A DNA stretch of 64,000 nucleotides from an uncultured Poribacteria bacterium. Its GTDB lineage: Bacteria; Poribacteria; WGA-4E; WGA-3G. The DNA is taken from contig OX639973.1 in assembly GCA_951828385.1 (NCBI GenBank), positions 2,471,200-2,535,199 of the forward strand, in the 5' to 3' direction. Shown here in pieces: positions 17,901-25,706 of the stretch. A program made the position numbers and the translations under genes. The notes under the pieces are model-generated. The model was given only the letters and a program-made list of their open reading frames with translations. It was not told the DNA's origin and searched no databases. How positions within the stretch are numbered: the first letter of the stretch is position 1; each line of letters begins with the position of its first letter.

Positions 17901-18895
17901 AATTCCTTCGTTTTCTCCGGATGGAGTTTCAGAATTTCAAGTTCCTTAGCCGCGCCATCTGGTAAAGCAGTTAGGAAATTACTCTCTAAAAATGCTTTGA
18001 ACGGTTTTCGGGTTATGAGAACTGCTTTGGATTTGCTGTATTCGGGGCTATTCAACAGTATTTTGATGCCCCCAAGATGGTCAATAAAGTCATGTGCATC
18101 ATCAATAAAAAAGAGATAGTTCCGATTGGACGGAATGTCTGCTAAAGCACTTTCAAAACTGTCTCCTGCCATCTGAACAAAGAGAGGTTCATAATCTGTG
18201 TGCTCTTGTTCAACTATCTTGGCAAACTCAATAGCGAGCTTGGTTTTTCCCATGCCGCCGCTACCATATACCATGAGTAGTCTTTTTTCTCGGTCTTGAA
18301 CAAAAGTGTGAAATTGGCTAATCTCATCCTCGCGTCCGAAGGTCTCATAGCCGTATCTTAAAAGTCTATTCTGTCCTGCGATTTGATTTCGGAACATATC
18401 CTGCCAAGAAAGGAACACAGGTAGATGAGGGTCTCGGAATGAATTTAAGAGGTATGGAAACGCATCAGTCATTGTGATGAGGTTTTCTGCATCCCAACAG
18501 GTTAACGAAAAAGTGTACCCTCTTTCTTCTTTCTCCGCCGCAATTTTGTTTGTGTTATCTGAGGTAAGCAAGACGTTGGTCATCAAGACATAATGATCGC
18601 ATTGCAGCTTGTGAGCTTTTTCTAAATCACGTTTTGCAGCTTCAATAAAACTGTCGCGCGCATATTTTATACCTTTTCCCATATCGCGAAATTTATATTG
18701 GAAAACCCAATATCCACTTCTATCCTTCCCATTCCTGTCCGTATAATTTCCATTGTATTGTGCATCAATTCCTTTATCGCGACCTTCAGCACCATAAACT
18801 GTCACGAAGGAGGATACTTCCTTTTTCAGGAATAGATTGCAGAATCGATCGAAGTCTTCTTTTGTTTTTATGTAATCCGATAATACTTTTTTCAT
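14987..18895 (-). CDS. PD-(D/E)xK nuclease-STAND NTPase, Avs-like defence protein
   Basis: This is a 1302-aa protein. I start it at the ATG at 18895, preceded by AAGGGGAAA; a frame extending to 19000 lacks that support. Residues 10-150 look like a Mrr/Cap4-type restriction nuclease: GID at 42-44, then QYK at 66-68, the D...QxK variant. A STAND/AAA-type NTPase follows, with Walker A GSGGMGKT (211-218) and Walker B YLFFIDDAHD (260-269). About 800 residues of helical repeats form the C-terminus. This nuclease-NTPase-helical-sensor order matches Avs anti-phage proteins, in which the C-terminal part senses a phage protein and the NTPase oligomerises to activate the nuclease. The assignment to Avs is by architecture only. 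Confidence 0.8.
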   Translation of the reverse strand: MKKVLSDYIKTKEDFDRFCNLFLKKEVSSFVTVYGAEGRDKGIDAQYNGNYTDRNGKDRSGYWVFQYKFRDMGKGIKYARDSFIEAAKRDLEKAHKLQCDHYVLMTNVLLTSDNTNKIAAEKEERGYTFSLTCWDAENLITMTDAFPYLLNSFRDPHLPVFLSWQDMFRNQIAGQNRLLRYGYETFGREDEISQFHTFVQDREKRLLMVYGSGGMGKTKLAIEFAKIVEQEHTDYEPLFVQMAGDSFESALADIPSNRNYLFFIDDAHDFIDHLGGIKILLNSPEYSKSKAVLITRKPFKAFLESNFLTALPDGAAKELEILKLHPEKTKEFIRKYTQISDGSLLSGLTQIGRDTPLLAVMVIHLFEKGEALGGLTQDKLVELAFESYLNDSFQKYPESSEQRRKLLNWLSGIAPIDMENSQIRDKLAEILQVESYEVEQYRDNLKTDGLLFQYGAKQRVFPHQLSDYVLRKACFLAEGHLSSFHEHLLTEFLPLFPVKVVINLARVENIAGEKSLLDEYVNSLKTRVREGDNFVRMDVLEQMEGISYFRPDDAIDIFNIILDDSKEDSIEHYTAWTSTRTHQDVVKKIAKEVQKTVHTLSGFMKTLEIVRELLLMDGLELPNHDSPQELLKRMTSFQTSKPSAFQMKALEVFDTWQTEDKPELSLALLNALDSLLVLDFSETVSEGGGLKFGWHHLKYTPELTRLRAKAIDLIEHCLRTSQHGTVRAEAVGSISRAINPLESPFRQGISKDDQTLLQEEQARLFNILADHISEESNFTVLNAIDAYLRGYAENTYLEGFPKERAAELFAKFHEHKNYERYLFYRQFTGKFRDWDLSESPEQTQAFLGKYIEKYTPLQLSRLMRKCIEIAEEDKEYRSTRDGIWAEKGWNPGSATSLLLSIGELDPTYGSDLLNHIVAWQTKESHCASGLLSGIRYVNKDKGNEATHRLLDQNTIFAKRIVAGSYFWRSKTDQCIEKEDLSILDQLSKTPDPELRLYITESLPNFYAVDANTVLEILVKLSSDESLTVTRQVIRALTSKELTPQNHLEKYKQVMLNCVRLERLDYDAEQALGVIFRHEPIWVIKFFEKRIAYKENESKRYESISDRPSEWFKFDAIPHRPHYLFENVDWNDQNALAALKRVRNWVRKSSHLLRFEAPTLLTSMAGGNDLHSDGIKINDSMQKLLEEWIDSGDLELMREAAYLMRGFATDDVFYHLAESILIKSEGNPHVQDNITIAICAGVHSRTHGEPSPQLEKRIADLKALHQRTQSSVVSEYAHHLIESTEREIQQQLQEDEEFLEEEG

Positions 18896-19056
18896 TGGTA
18901 TTTCCCCTTGGTGCTGGTAGAAAGTTGAACCGTGGGCTAAATATATCTTCTCAAAGTCAATTGCGTACACCAACAATACTCCATGACAATATGTTAACAT
19001 ATTTTACGATAAAGGTCAATTTGTATTTCTGATACACTTTAAGGATTTAATAACGT

Positions 19057-19085
19057 TTGACAAAAACATGCCCTTCTGATAATCT
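19057..19085 (+). promoter_or_regulatory. Candidate promoter for the tandem dehydrogenase cluster
   Basis: TTGACA at 19057-19062, a 17-base spacer and TAATCT at 19080-19085 lie about 45 bases before the first dehydrogenase start. The region also separates the divergent defence operon. Confidence 0.45.
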
Positions 19086-19128
19086 AATGGCAAATCAGTG
19101 ATAGATGCCACTAACAGGAGCTGGTTCT

Positions 19129-20172
19129 ATGTATAAAACTGCGATGTTGGGGTGTGGGGGTCGCGCTCGTGGTCATGCAGATGCGTATCGTTTCGTCAAA
19201 CGCGGTAAACTCGCCGCGATCTGCGATATGAACGAAGAACGCCTCAACACATTCGGGGATAATTTCGGTATCTCATCACGCTATGCTGACCTTGATGAGA
19301 TGCTTGAAAAAGAGAGACCTGATGTCCTCCACATTGTCACAAGCCCGGTGGTTCCGAATAGCAGCGAACGTATTCGGTATCCATTGATGAAACAGGCATC
19401 CGACCACGGTGTACCCGCTGCGATTATTGAAAAACCAGTCGCGATTGAAGGCGAGGATTGGAAACAGATTGCGGGGTTAGCGGAAGAGACGCAAACGAAA
19501 TTTGTCGTCAATACACAACTCGACTTCCATCCGAAGAATTTGGAATTAAAAAGAGATGTCGCAGAAGGGCGCATCGGTGAGATTAGATTTATTGATGCCA
19601 GTGCGCGTAGTAGAGCCGCCGAGCAGGGCGGACATGTGCTACAGTTGGTGTCCTCCTACATTGATAACGCACGTCCCGTGCGAATTCTTGGACAAGTCGC
19701 TGGCAGCGAGGATTTAGATTCTACTGCTGGGCATCCGTCTCCGACGCATACAGTCGGACATGTTTTGTATGAGAACGGTGTCCATGTCTCTGTCGCGTTT
19801 GGTACAGAAATGGCACAAATGGCATCCGATGACCCGGGCATCTATGGGCACAAACGTGTTTTTGTCGCTGGGACGAAGGGCTTCGTTCATTGGCGATTCA
19901 GCAGTTGGGAACGTTCAACACTGGACGATGGCTATGAGAGCGGTCCACTGAACTATGGAGAGCAAGATGTCGTTGCGCAGGCGAACCTCACTGAAGCCGT
20001 TTTTGATTGGTTGGACGATGAAAATAACGTGCATCCGACGCATCTCAAGCAGTCGCTCGCGGAGTTCAACCTCCTCTTAGGACTGTACCATAGTGGCATA
20101 ACGAACCAGATTATTGACCTTCCATTTGAACCACCTGACGGGTTAATGGACGTACTCCGAGAGAAGTTGTAA
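19129..20172 (+). CDS. Gfo/Idh/MocA family oxidoreductase, tandem copy 1
   Basis: The 347-aa product begins MYKTAMLGCGGRARG; I chose 19129 because AGGAG lies just upstream and all four paralogues begin at the same MYKT. The Rossmann glycine motif is LGCGGRARGHADAYR, and the catalytic EKP is in IIEKPVAIEG near residue 97. The C-terminal domain carries the DLPFEPPDGLMD ending shared by all four copies. The product is a probable NAD(P)-dependent sugar or cyclitol dehydrogenase. It differs most from the other copies in the stretch around residues 125-200. Confidence 0.87.
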   Translation: MYKTAMLGCGGRARGHADAYRFVKRGKLAAICDMNEERLNTFGDNFGISSRYADLDEMLEKERPDVLHIVTSPVVPNSSERIRYPLMKQASDHGVPAAIIEKPVAIEGEDWKQIAGLAEETQTKFVVNTQLDFHPKNLELKRDVAEGRIGEIRFIDASARSRAAEQGGHVLQLVSSYIDNARPVRILGQVAGSEDLDSTAGHPSPTHTVGHVLYENGVHVSVAFGTEMAQMASDDPGIYGHKRVFVAGTKGFVHWRFSSWERSTLDDGYESGPLNYGEQDVVAQANLTEAVFDWLDDENNVHPTHLKQSLAEFNLLLGLYHSGITNQIIDLPFEPPDGLMDVLREKL

Positions 20173-20265
20173 TTTTATTGTGAGGCGAGGCTCCTGTGCC
20201 TTTGCCCGCTTAGGTTCTGGTGTGCCATTGGCGCACTATTGTTAATATTAAAGGAGACAAGTTTC

Positions 20266-21309
20266 ATGTATAAAACTGCGTTCTTAGGGTGCGGGGGTCG
20301 CGCCCGTGCGCACGCTGATGCCTACCGCTTCGTCAAACGCGGCAAAATCGGTGCAATCTGCGATATGAATGAAGAACTACTCAACAGTTTCGGAGACGAC
20401 TTTGGGGTTTCATCACGATATACTGACCTTGATGAGATGCTTGAAAAAGAGAAACCCGATGTTCTTCACATTGTCACCGCACCGGTGTTACGCGGTACCA
20501 ACCAACGTATCCGTTACTCGCTGATGAAACAGGCATCCGATGCGGGTGTGCCAGCAGCGATTGTCGAAAAACCGATTGCCGTTGAAAGCGAGGACTGGAA
20601 ACAACTTGCCGGATTAGCCGAAGAGACACAAACGAAGTTTGTTGTTAACACACAACTCAACTTCCACCCGAAAAACTTAGAATTGAAGCGAGATGTCGCG
20701 GAAGGCAGAATCGGCGACATCAAGTTTATCGATGCCAGCGCACGGAGCACGCCTGTAGACCAGGCACCCCATGTGCTGCAACTTGTCTCTTCCTACATTG
20801 ACAACTCGCGTCCGGTGCGGGTGCTCGGACAGGTGTCTGGGGCTCAGGATTTGGACTCCACGCAGCCGTCCCCGATGCATGCCGCGGCTCAGGCTTTATA
20901 TGCAAACGGTCTTCACGTCTCTCTCGCATTCGGGACAGGCTTAGGACAGAAAGTGCCTAAAGAACCGGATGCCGGGAATCATACCCACAAACGTGTCTTT
21001 GTCGTCGGGACGAAAGGGTTTGTGCACTGGCGGTTTAGCAGTTGGGAGCGCGCAACGCCAGATGGGGGTTACGAAAGCGGTCCGCTGGACTACGGAGCGC
21101 AGGATGTCGTTGCACAGGGTAACCTCACCGAAGCCGTTTTCGATTGGCTTGACGATGAGAGCAATGTGCATCCGACGCATCTCAAGCAATCCCTTGCGGA
21201 GTTCAACCTACTTTTAGGGATCTACTACAGTGGTGTAACAAATGAGATTATAGATCTTCCGTTTGAACCGCCCGATGGGCTGATTGATTTACTCCGAGAG
21301 AATCTGTAA
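20266..21309 (+). CDS. Gfo/Idh/MocA family oxidoreductase, tandem copy 2
   Basis: The 347-aa protein starts at ATG 20266, with AAAGGAGACA upstream. It is nearly collinear with copies 3 and 4, sharing for example the VLRGTNQRIRYSLMKQAS segment with copy 3. The glycine motif LGCGGRARAHADAYR and VEKPIAVES are intact. The long shared stretches, including silent positions, indicate recent duplication. The variable patch near residues 210-240 (GLGQKVPKEPDAGNHT) differs in each copy and may shape substrate choice. Confidence 0.87.
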   Translation: MYKTAFLGCGGRARAHADAYRFVKRGKIGAICDMNEELLNSFGDDFGVSSRYTDLDEMLEKEKPDVLHIVTAPVLRGTNQRIRYSLMKQASDAGVPAAIVEKPIAVESEDWKQLAGLAEETQTKFVVNTQLNFHPKNLELKRDVAEGRIGDIKFIDASARSTPVDQAPHVLQLVSSYIDNSRPVRVLGQVSGAQDLDSTQPSPMHAAAQALYANGLHVSLAFGTGLGQKVPKEPDAGNHTHKRVFVVGTKGFVHWRFSSWERATPDGGYESGPLDYGAQDVVAQGNLTEAVFDWLDDESNVHPTHLKQSLAEFNLLLGIYYSGVTNEIIDLPFEPPDGLIDLLRENL

Positions 21310-21388
21310 AAAGTTAACTTGTATTTTTCCTGTTAACATCTAACCCATTTCGGCTTGATACTGGAAATAGTATTGAAGGAGACATTTT

Positions 21389-22426
21389 ATGTATAAAACA
21401 GCGTTCTTAGGATGTGGGGGCCGTGCCCGTGCACACGCAAGCGCCTACCGTTTTGTCAAACGTGGCAAAATCGGCGCAATCTGTGACATGAACGAGGAGT
21501 TACTCAATAAATTTGGAGACGACTTCGACGTTTCCTCACGCTACACCGACCTTGATGAGATGCTTGAGAAGGAAAAACCGGATGTCCTTCACATCGTCAC
21601 GGCACCGGTGCTGCGGGGGACCAACCAACGTATTCGGTATTCACTGATGAAACAGGCATCCGATGCGGGTGTGCCAGCGGCGATTGTCGAAAAACCGATT
21701 GCCGTTGAGAGCGAGGATTGGAGACAGATCGCAGGGTTAGCGGAAGAGACGCAAACGAAGTTTGTCGTCAATACGCAACTTAACTTCCACCCCCAAAACT
21801 TGGAATTGAAAGCAGATGTCGCGGCAGGCCGTATCGGTGAGATTAAGTTCATTGATGCCAGCGCACGCAGCACGCCGGTGGATCAGGCACCGCATGTGCT
21901 GCAGTTAGTATCGTCCTATATTGACAACTCGCGTCCGGTGCGTGTGTTGGGTCAAATCTCGGGGAGAGAACAGTTAGACTCCGCGCAGCCGTCTCCAATG
22001 CATGCCGCGGGACAAGCCATATATGAGAACGGTCTCCACGTCTCTCTTGCGTTTGGTACCGGCATGGGAACGCTGGCATCGGACAGTGGGAGTACTGTTG
22101 CGCATAAACGTGTCTTTGTCGTCGGGACGAAAGGTTTCGTGCATTGGCGGTTCAGTAGTTGGGAACGCGCGACACCTGAAGGTGGTTATGAGGGCGGTCC
22201 GCTAAATTATGGTGAACAAGACATTGCTGCACAAGGCAACCTCACTGAGGCTGTCTTTGACTGGCTCGACGATGAGAATAAAGTGCATCCGACGCATCTC
22301 AAACAATCGCTCGCGGAGTTCAATCTGCTTTTAGGGCTTTACTACAGCGGGATAACGAACCAAATCATTGACCTCCCGTTTGAACCGCCCGATGGCTTGA
22401 TGGATTCGCTTCGAGAGCAGTTATAA
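21389..22426 (+). CDS. Gfo/Idh/MocA family oxidoreductase, tandem copy 3
   Basis: The 345-aa protein has GAAGGAGACA upstream of its ATG. It keeps the LGCGGRARAHASAYR motif and VEKPIAVES. It is closest to copies 2 and 4; the QNLELKADVAAGRIGEI segment is shared exactly with copy 4. A hairpin follows at 22441, which may end or attenuate the transcript of the first three copies. Confidence 0.87.
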   Translation: MYKTAFLGCGGRARAHASAYRFVKRGKIGAICDMNEELLNKFGDDFDVSSRYTDLDEMLEKEKPDVLHIVTAPVLRGTNQRIRYSLMKQASDAGVPAAIVEKPIAVESEDWRQIAGLAEETQTKFVVNTQLNFHPQNLELKADVAAGRIGEIKFIDASARSTPVDQAPHVLQLVSSYIDNSRPVRVLGQISGREQLDSAQPSPMHAAGQAIYENGLHVSLAFGTGMGTLASDSGSTVAHKRVFVVGTKGFVHWRFSSWERATPEGGYEGGPLNYGEQDIAAQGNLTEAVFDWLDDENKVHPTHLKQSLAEFNLLLGLYYSGITNQIIDLPFEPPDGLMDSLREQL

Positions 22427-22440
22427 ACCGACAAATGTAG

Positions 22441-22465
22441 CGGCAGGCGAGATATTCGCTTGCCG
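22441..22465 (+). terminator. Hairpin after tandem copy 3
   Basis: CGGCAGGCGA pairs with TCGCTTGCCG around GATAT, a 10-base stem with one G-T pair. No U tract follows, so it may be a factor-dependent terminator or a processing signal. Confidence 0.4.
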
Positions 22466-22481
22466 TAAACTACGCTAAAAA

Positions 22482-22511
22482 TTGACACGCCTCCCAAACG
22501 CGTGCTATAAT
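22482..22511 (+). promoter_or_regulatory. Promoter for the small coiled-coil gene
   Basis: A perfect TTGACA (22482-22487) and a perfect TATAAT (22506-22511) are separated by 18 bases, 42 bases before the ATG at 22554. It is one of the best promoter matches in the window. Confidence 0.55.
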
Positions 22512-22553
22512 TTGGAAAAAGAGGCGACTTTGAAGATCATTTCGGAGGAAACC

Positions 22554-22823
22554 ATGCAACAATCTTCTATCGCCGAATACTTGGCACCAGAAGCACACGA
22601 ACAAGGGATCCAACAAGGGATCCAACAGGGTGCTCAAGAAACCATCCGTGAGAATATCCTTGAGACACTTGCCTTCCAATTACAAACTGAAGTAGCGAAA
22701 ACTTTTAAATCTGATTTGGAGTCGATTGATGATTTGCAACGCCTCAAGCAGCTATTTCGCGCCGCAATGCGGGTGGAAACGCCGGAAGATTTCACTCAGG
22801 CGTTGAACGAAAGTGCCAACTAA
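22554..22823 (+). CDS. Small protein resembling the C-terminal tail of Rpn/PD-(D/E)xK transposase-like proteins
   Basis: The 89-aa product starts at ATG 22554, with GGAGG 5 bases upstream. It has two GIQQ repeats followed by a charged, helical C-terminus (ETLAFQLQTEVAKTF). That layout is typical of the tails of Rpn-family or DUF4351-type proteins, whose nuclease domain is absent here. It may be a remnant or a free-standing tail gene. It sits between dehydrogenase copies 3 and 4 and has its own promoter, so it could be an inserted cassette. Confidence 0.6.
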   Translation: MQQSSIAEYLAPEAHEQGIQQGIQQGAQETIRENILETLAFQLQTEVAKTFKSDLESIDDLQRLKQLFRAAMRVETPEDFTQALNESAN

Positions 22824-22851
22824 ACCGTAAAATATTAAAGGAGACATTTTT

Positions 22852-23889
22852 GTGTATAAAACCGCAATGTTAGGGTGCGGGGGCCGCGCCCGCGCACATG
22901 CAGATGCCTATCGCTTCGTCAAAGGTGGTAAACTCGCAGCAGTCTGCGATATGAATGAAGAACTACTCAACAAATTCGGAGACGACTTCGGTATCTCTTC
23001 CCGATACACTGACTTGGACGAGATGCTTGAAAAAGAGAAACCCGATGTCCTCCATATCGTTACCGCACCCGTGCTGCGGGGCAGCAACGAGCGCATCCGT
23101 TACCCGTTGATGAAACAGGCATCCGATGCAGGTGTGCCAGCAGCAATTGTGGAAAAACCGATTGCCGTTGAAAGTGAAGACTGGAAGCAGATCGCAGGGT
23201 TGGCAGAAGAGACGAAAACGAAGTTCGTCGTCAATACGCAGCTCAACTTCCACCCACAAAATTTGGAATTGAAAGCAGATGTCGCGGCAGGCCGTATCGG
23301 CGAGATTAAGTTCATTGATGCCAGCGCACGCAGCACACCGGTTGACCAAGGTCCTCACGTGCTGCAGTTGGTGTCCTCTTATATTGATAACTCGCGTCCG
23401 GTACGGGTGCTGGGTCAGATTTCTGGTGCGGAACACTTGGATTCAGCGCAACCGTCGCCCCAATATGCCAGCGCACGCGTGCAGTACGAGAATGGACTTC
23501 ACGTCTCTGTCGCATTCGGGACAGCCATCGCGCCGACTGCGTCCGATGATCCGGTCGTCTTCTTCCACAAACGCGTTTTTGTCGTAGGCACAACAGGTTT
23601 TGTGCATTGGCGATTCAGCAGTTGGGAACGCTCAACCCATGAAGGCGGTTATGAAGGCGGTCCGCTGAGCTATGGTGAACAAGATGTCATTGCGCAAGGC
23701 AACCTCACCGAGGCTGTCTTTGATTGGCTCGACGACGAGAGTAAAGTTCATCCGACACATCTCAAACAATCGCTCGCGGAGTTCAACTTACTCTTGGGAA
23801 TTTACTATAGCGGCATCACCAATGAAGTAATTGATCTGCCCTTTGATCCACCCGATGGATTGATGGATCAATTGAGAGCCAAGTTGTAG
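22852..23889 (+). CDS. Gfo/Idh/MocA family oxidoreductase, tandem copy 4
   Basis: This 345-aa protein starts with GTG at 22852, preceded by AAAGGAGACA, the same leader seen before copies 2 and 3. The glycine motif LGCGGRARAHADAYR and VEKPIAVES are conserved. The C-terminus is VIDLPFDPPDGLMD. The start codon is GTG rather than the ATG of the other copies. It lies 28 bases after the small coiled-coil gene and may be read from that gene's promoter. Confidence 0.87.
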   Translation: MYKTAMLGCGGRARAHADAYRFVKGGKLAAVCDMNEELLNKFGDDFGISSRYTDLDEMLEKEKPDVLHIVTAPVLRGSNERIRYPLMKQASDAGVPAAIVEKPIAVESEDWKQIAGLAEETKTKFVVNTQLNFHPQNLELKADVAAGRIGEIKFIDASARSTPVDQGPHVLQLVSSYIDNSRPVRVLGQISGAEHLDSAQPSPQYASARVQYENGLHVSVAFGTAIAPTASDDPVVFFHKRVFVVGTTGFVHWRFSSWERSTHEGGYEGGPLSYGEQDVIAQGNLTEAVFDWLDDESKVHPTHLKQSLAEFNLLLGIYYSGITNEVIDLPFDPPDGLMDQLRAKL

Positions 23890-23915
23890 TATAGATTTTT
23901 GTTCTCCTTTTACCC

Positions 23916-23943
23916 TATGGTGAGGTTTCGATGCCTCGCCATA
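23916..23943 (+). terminator. Hairpin after tandem copy 4
   Basis: TATGGTGAGG pairs with CCTCGCCATA around TTTCGATG, with one G-T pair. There is no U tract. It separates the dehydrogenase cluster from the LamG gene. Confidence 0.4.
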
Positions 23944-23968
23944 TACGTGTGTGAATGGAGGTATGCTT

Positions 23969-24697
23969 GTGTCCCTTTCAAAAATTACGTGTCTAATCTT
24001 TCTGCTGTTAGTGGCAGCCTGTCTCGCAGCAGATGCTGAATTGGTTGGTTATTGGTCATTTGATGAAGTAGATGGCGTGGATGACCTCAGCCGGAACGGG
24101 AACGACGGTATTATCCGCGGAACTCCGAAGGTCGTAGATGGCAAGTTAGGTGAGGCGTTGGAATTCAACGGCAGCACCGATTATGTCGAAATTCCGGATG
24201 CACCTACCCTCTCTGAACTGGAGGCGTTGTCTATCGCAGCATGGATTAAGCCGACAAAACTCGGCGCGTGGGTAGCGGTTGCTGAAAAAGGTATCCATCT
24301 CAACTGGAGTTACGGATTTTTCATTGAGCCTGACGGGACACTCTCTTTCGAGGTTTCTACAGGTCCCGGAAACAATCTTGTCTGTTGTGTTGGCGATGTT
24401 GCACTTGAAATTGGGGAGTGGTACCACATTTTCGGCTCTTATGACGGCGAGTCTGTGAAGGCTTACGTTAACGGAAAACTTGAGGGTGAGATGGCGGGTA
24501 ACGATGCCGTTCACATCACCGAAGGACTGCCCTTCACTATCGGGAGTCGCAATGGTCAGAACCATTACGGCGGTGCTGTTGACGAGGTCGCATTCTGGGA
24601 CAAAGCCATTTCTGTTGAGGATTCGATGGAGCCGCTTCCTGTGAGACCCAAGGGTAAGTTAACAACTCTTTGGGGAGCCATAAAAGCAGAAAAATAA
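23969..24697 (+). CDS. Secreted LamG-domain protein with C-terminal GKLxxxWG tail
   Basis: I start this 242-aa protein at GTG 23969, with GGAGG spaced 7 bases upstream; an in-frame ATG at 23963 is too close to that site. The N-terminus is a signal sequence, either a lipobox (LVAAC) or a signal peptidase I site after ADA. Residues about 25-220 form a LamG/concanavalin-like jelly roll: GYWSFDE, then GNDGIIRG, ALEFNGSTDYVEIP, LSIAAWIKP, GEWYHIFGSYDG and VDEVAFWDKAIS. Such domains bind carbohydrates or proteins outside the cell. The last 20 residues contain GKLTTLWGAIK, a tail shared with two other secreted proteins nearby. Confidence 0.85.
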   Translation: MSLSKITCLIFLLLVAACLAADAELVGYWSFDEVDGVDDLSRNGNDGIIRGTPKVVDGKLGEALEFNGSTDYVEIPDAPTLSELEALSIAAWIKPTKLGAWVAVAEKGIHLNWSYGFFIEPDGTLSFEVSTGPGNNLVCCVGDVALEIGEWYHIFGSYDGESVKAYVNGKLEGEMAGNDAVHITEGLPFTIGSRNGQNHYGGAVDEVAFWDKAISVEDSMEPLPVRPKGKLTTLWGAIKAEK

Positions 24698-24701
24698 AAC
24701 G

Positions 24702-25553
24702 ATGGGAACACATTCTGAAAAATTTGCGAAACAGGGTTATCTTGTCGTGAAATCGGCACTACTTGCAGCGGATCTCGCCCCGTTAATTGCTGTTGTCTCT
24801 GAAGTCGTTGATAGACGTGCCACCGAACTCTATAACGAAGGGGTCATCTCGGATACCTACAAAGAGATGCCTTTTGAACACCGTTGGCATGCGATCCTAA
24901 AGGCGTGTGGCAGGGAGAACGAGGTCTTTGGCTGGCATACGCTTGTCTTTAGCGAGGCACTTTTTGACCTGATAACCCATCCGAAGGTGTTGGATGTATT
25001 AGAACTTCTTATCGGAAGTGATATTCAATTCAACGGCGACTTTTGGGTGCGCCCGAAACGCCCGAACGAAAAACTGACGACGCTCCCTTGGCACCAAGAC
25101 AGTGCGTATATGCCGGACACCGAAAACGATACGCATCTGACTGTGTGGCTCCCATTAGTCGATGTCAAAACAGGGAACGGTGCTTTGCAATTCCTACCCG
25201 GTAGCCACAAGGCGGGTTTACAAACGTATCACCGCGTTCCGGGTGAAGCGTTTGCTGTCCCCGTGCTTCCACCAACTGCATCCAATACCGATATTGATAC
25301 TTTAGAGATGCAAAAAGGCGATCTGCTCGTTTTTAACAATCTGGTTTTTCACCGGTCACTATTCAACCGCAGCGATATGATCCGTTGGTCGGTAGATTTT
25401 CGGTTCAGCCCAACGGGTACTTCATTAGACGGGCTTTGGCACGAAGTGATTGCGTGTCCTGCTCGTGAAAGTGGAACTCGGCAGTGTCCAACATCTTGGC
25501 AGACGTGGTCCGCTCAGTGGGAAGCCAGTCCACACAAAGGTAGATTTGTTTAG
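24702..25553 (+). CDS. Phytanoyl-CoA dioxygenase family protein
   Basis: The 283-aa protein is a PhyH-type Fe(II)/2-oxoglutarate dioxygenase. Iron ligands are visible as H131 and D133 (WHQDSAYM) and H217 (VFHRSL), with a 2-oxoglutarate-binding Arg near 228-234. The GALQFLPGSHK segment is typical. It starts 4 bases after the LamG gene and is probably co-transcribed. The substrate is unknown; bacterial PhyH proteins hydroxylate small molecules as well as lipids. Confidence 0.87.
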   Translation: MGTHSEKFAKQGYLVVKSALLAADLAPLIAVVSEVVDRRATELYNEGVISDTYKEMPFEHRWHAILKACGRENEVFGWHTLVFSEALFDLITHPKVLDVLELLIGSDIQFNGDFWVRPKRPNEKLTTLPWHQDSAYMPDTENDTHLTVWLPLVDVKTGNGALQFLPGSHKAGLQTYHRVPGEAFAVPVLPPTASNTDIDTLEMQKGDLLVFNNLVFHRSLFNRSDMIRWSVDFRFSPTGTSLDGLWHEVIACPARESGTRQCPTSWQTWSAQWEASPHKGRFV

Positions 25554-25706
25554 TCTGTATGAATGCACTTATGTTGAAAAAGTGTTGCTTTTTCATATTT
25601 TTTCTGTTATTATTTTTTTAAATATAGTACGAAGCAGATGTGTTGTACAGAAGTCGGAGACCGTACAGAGTTTACCGATCCTTCTAACTGCACATAGGAG
25701 GTTACT

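Noticed and set aside
18896-19000. Extra 35 codons before the nuclease-STAND protein
   Set aside because: The ATG at 18895 has a good ribosome site and the nuclease domain begins just after it; the upstream start has none.
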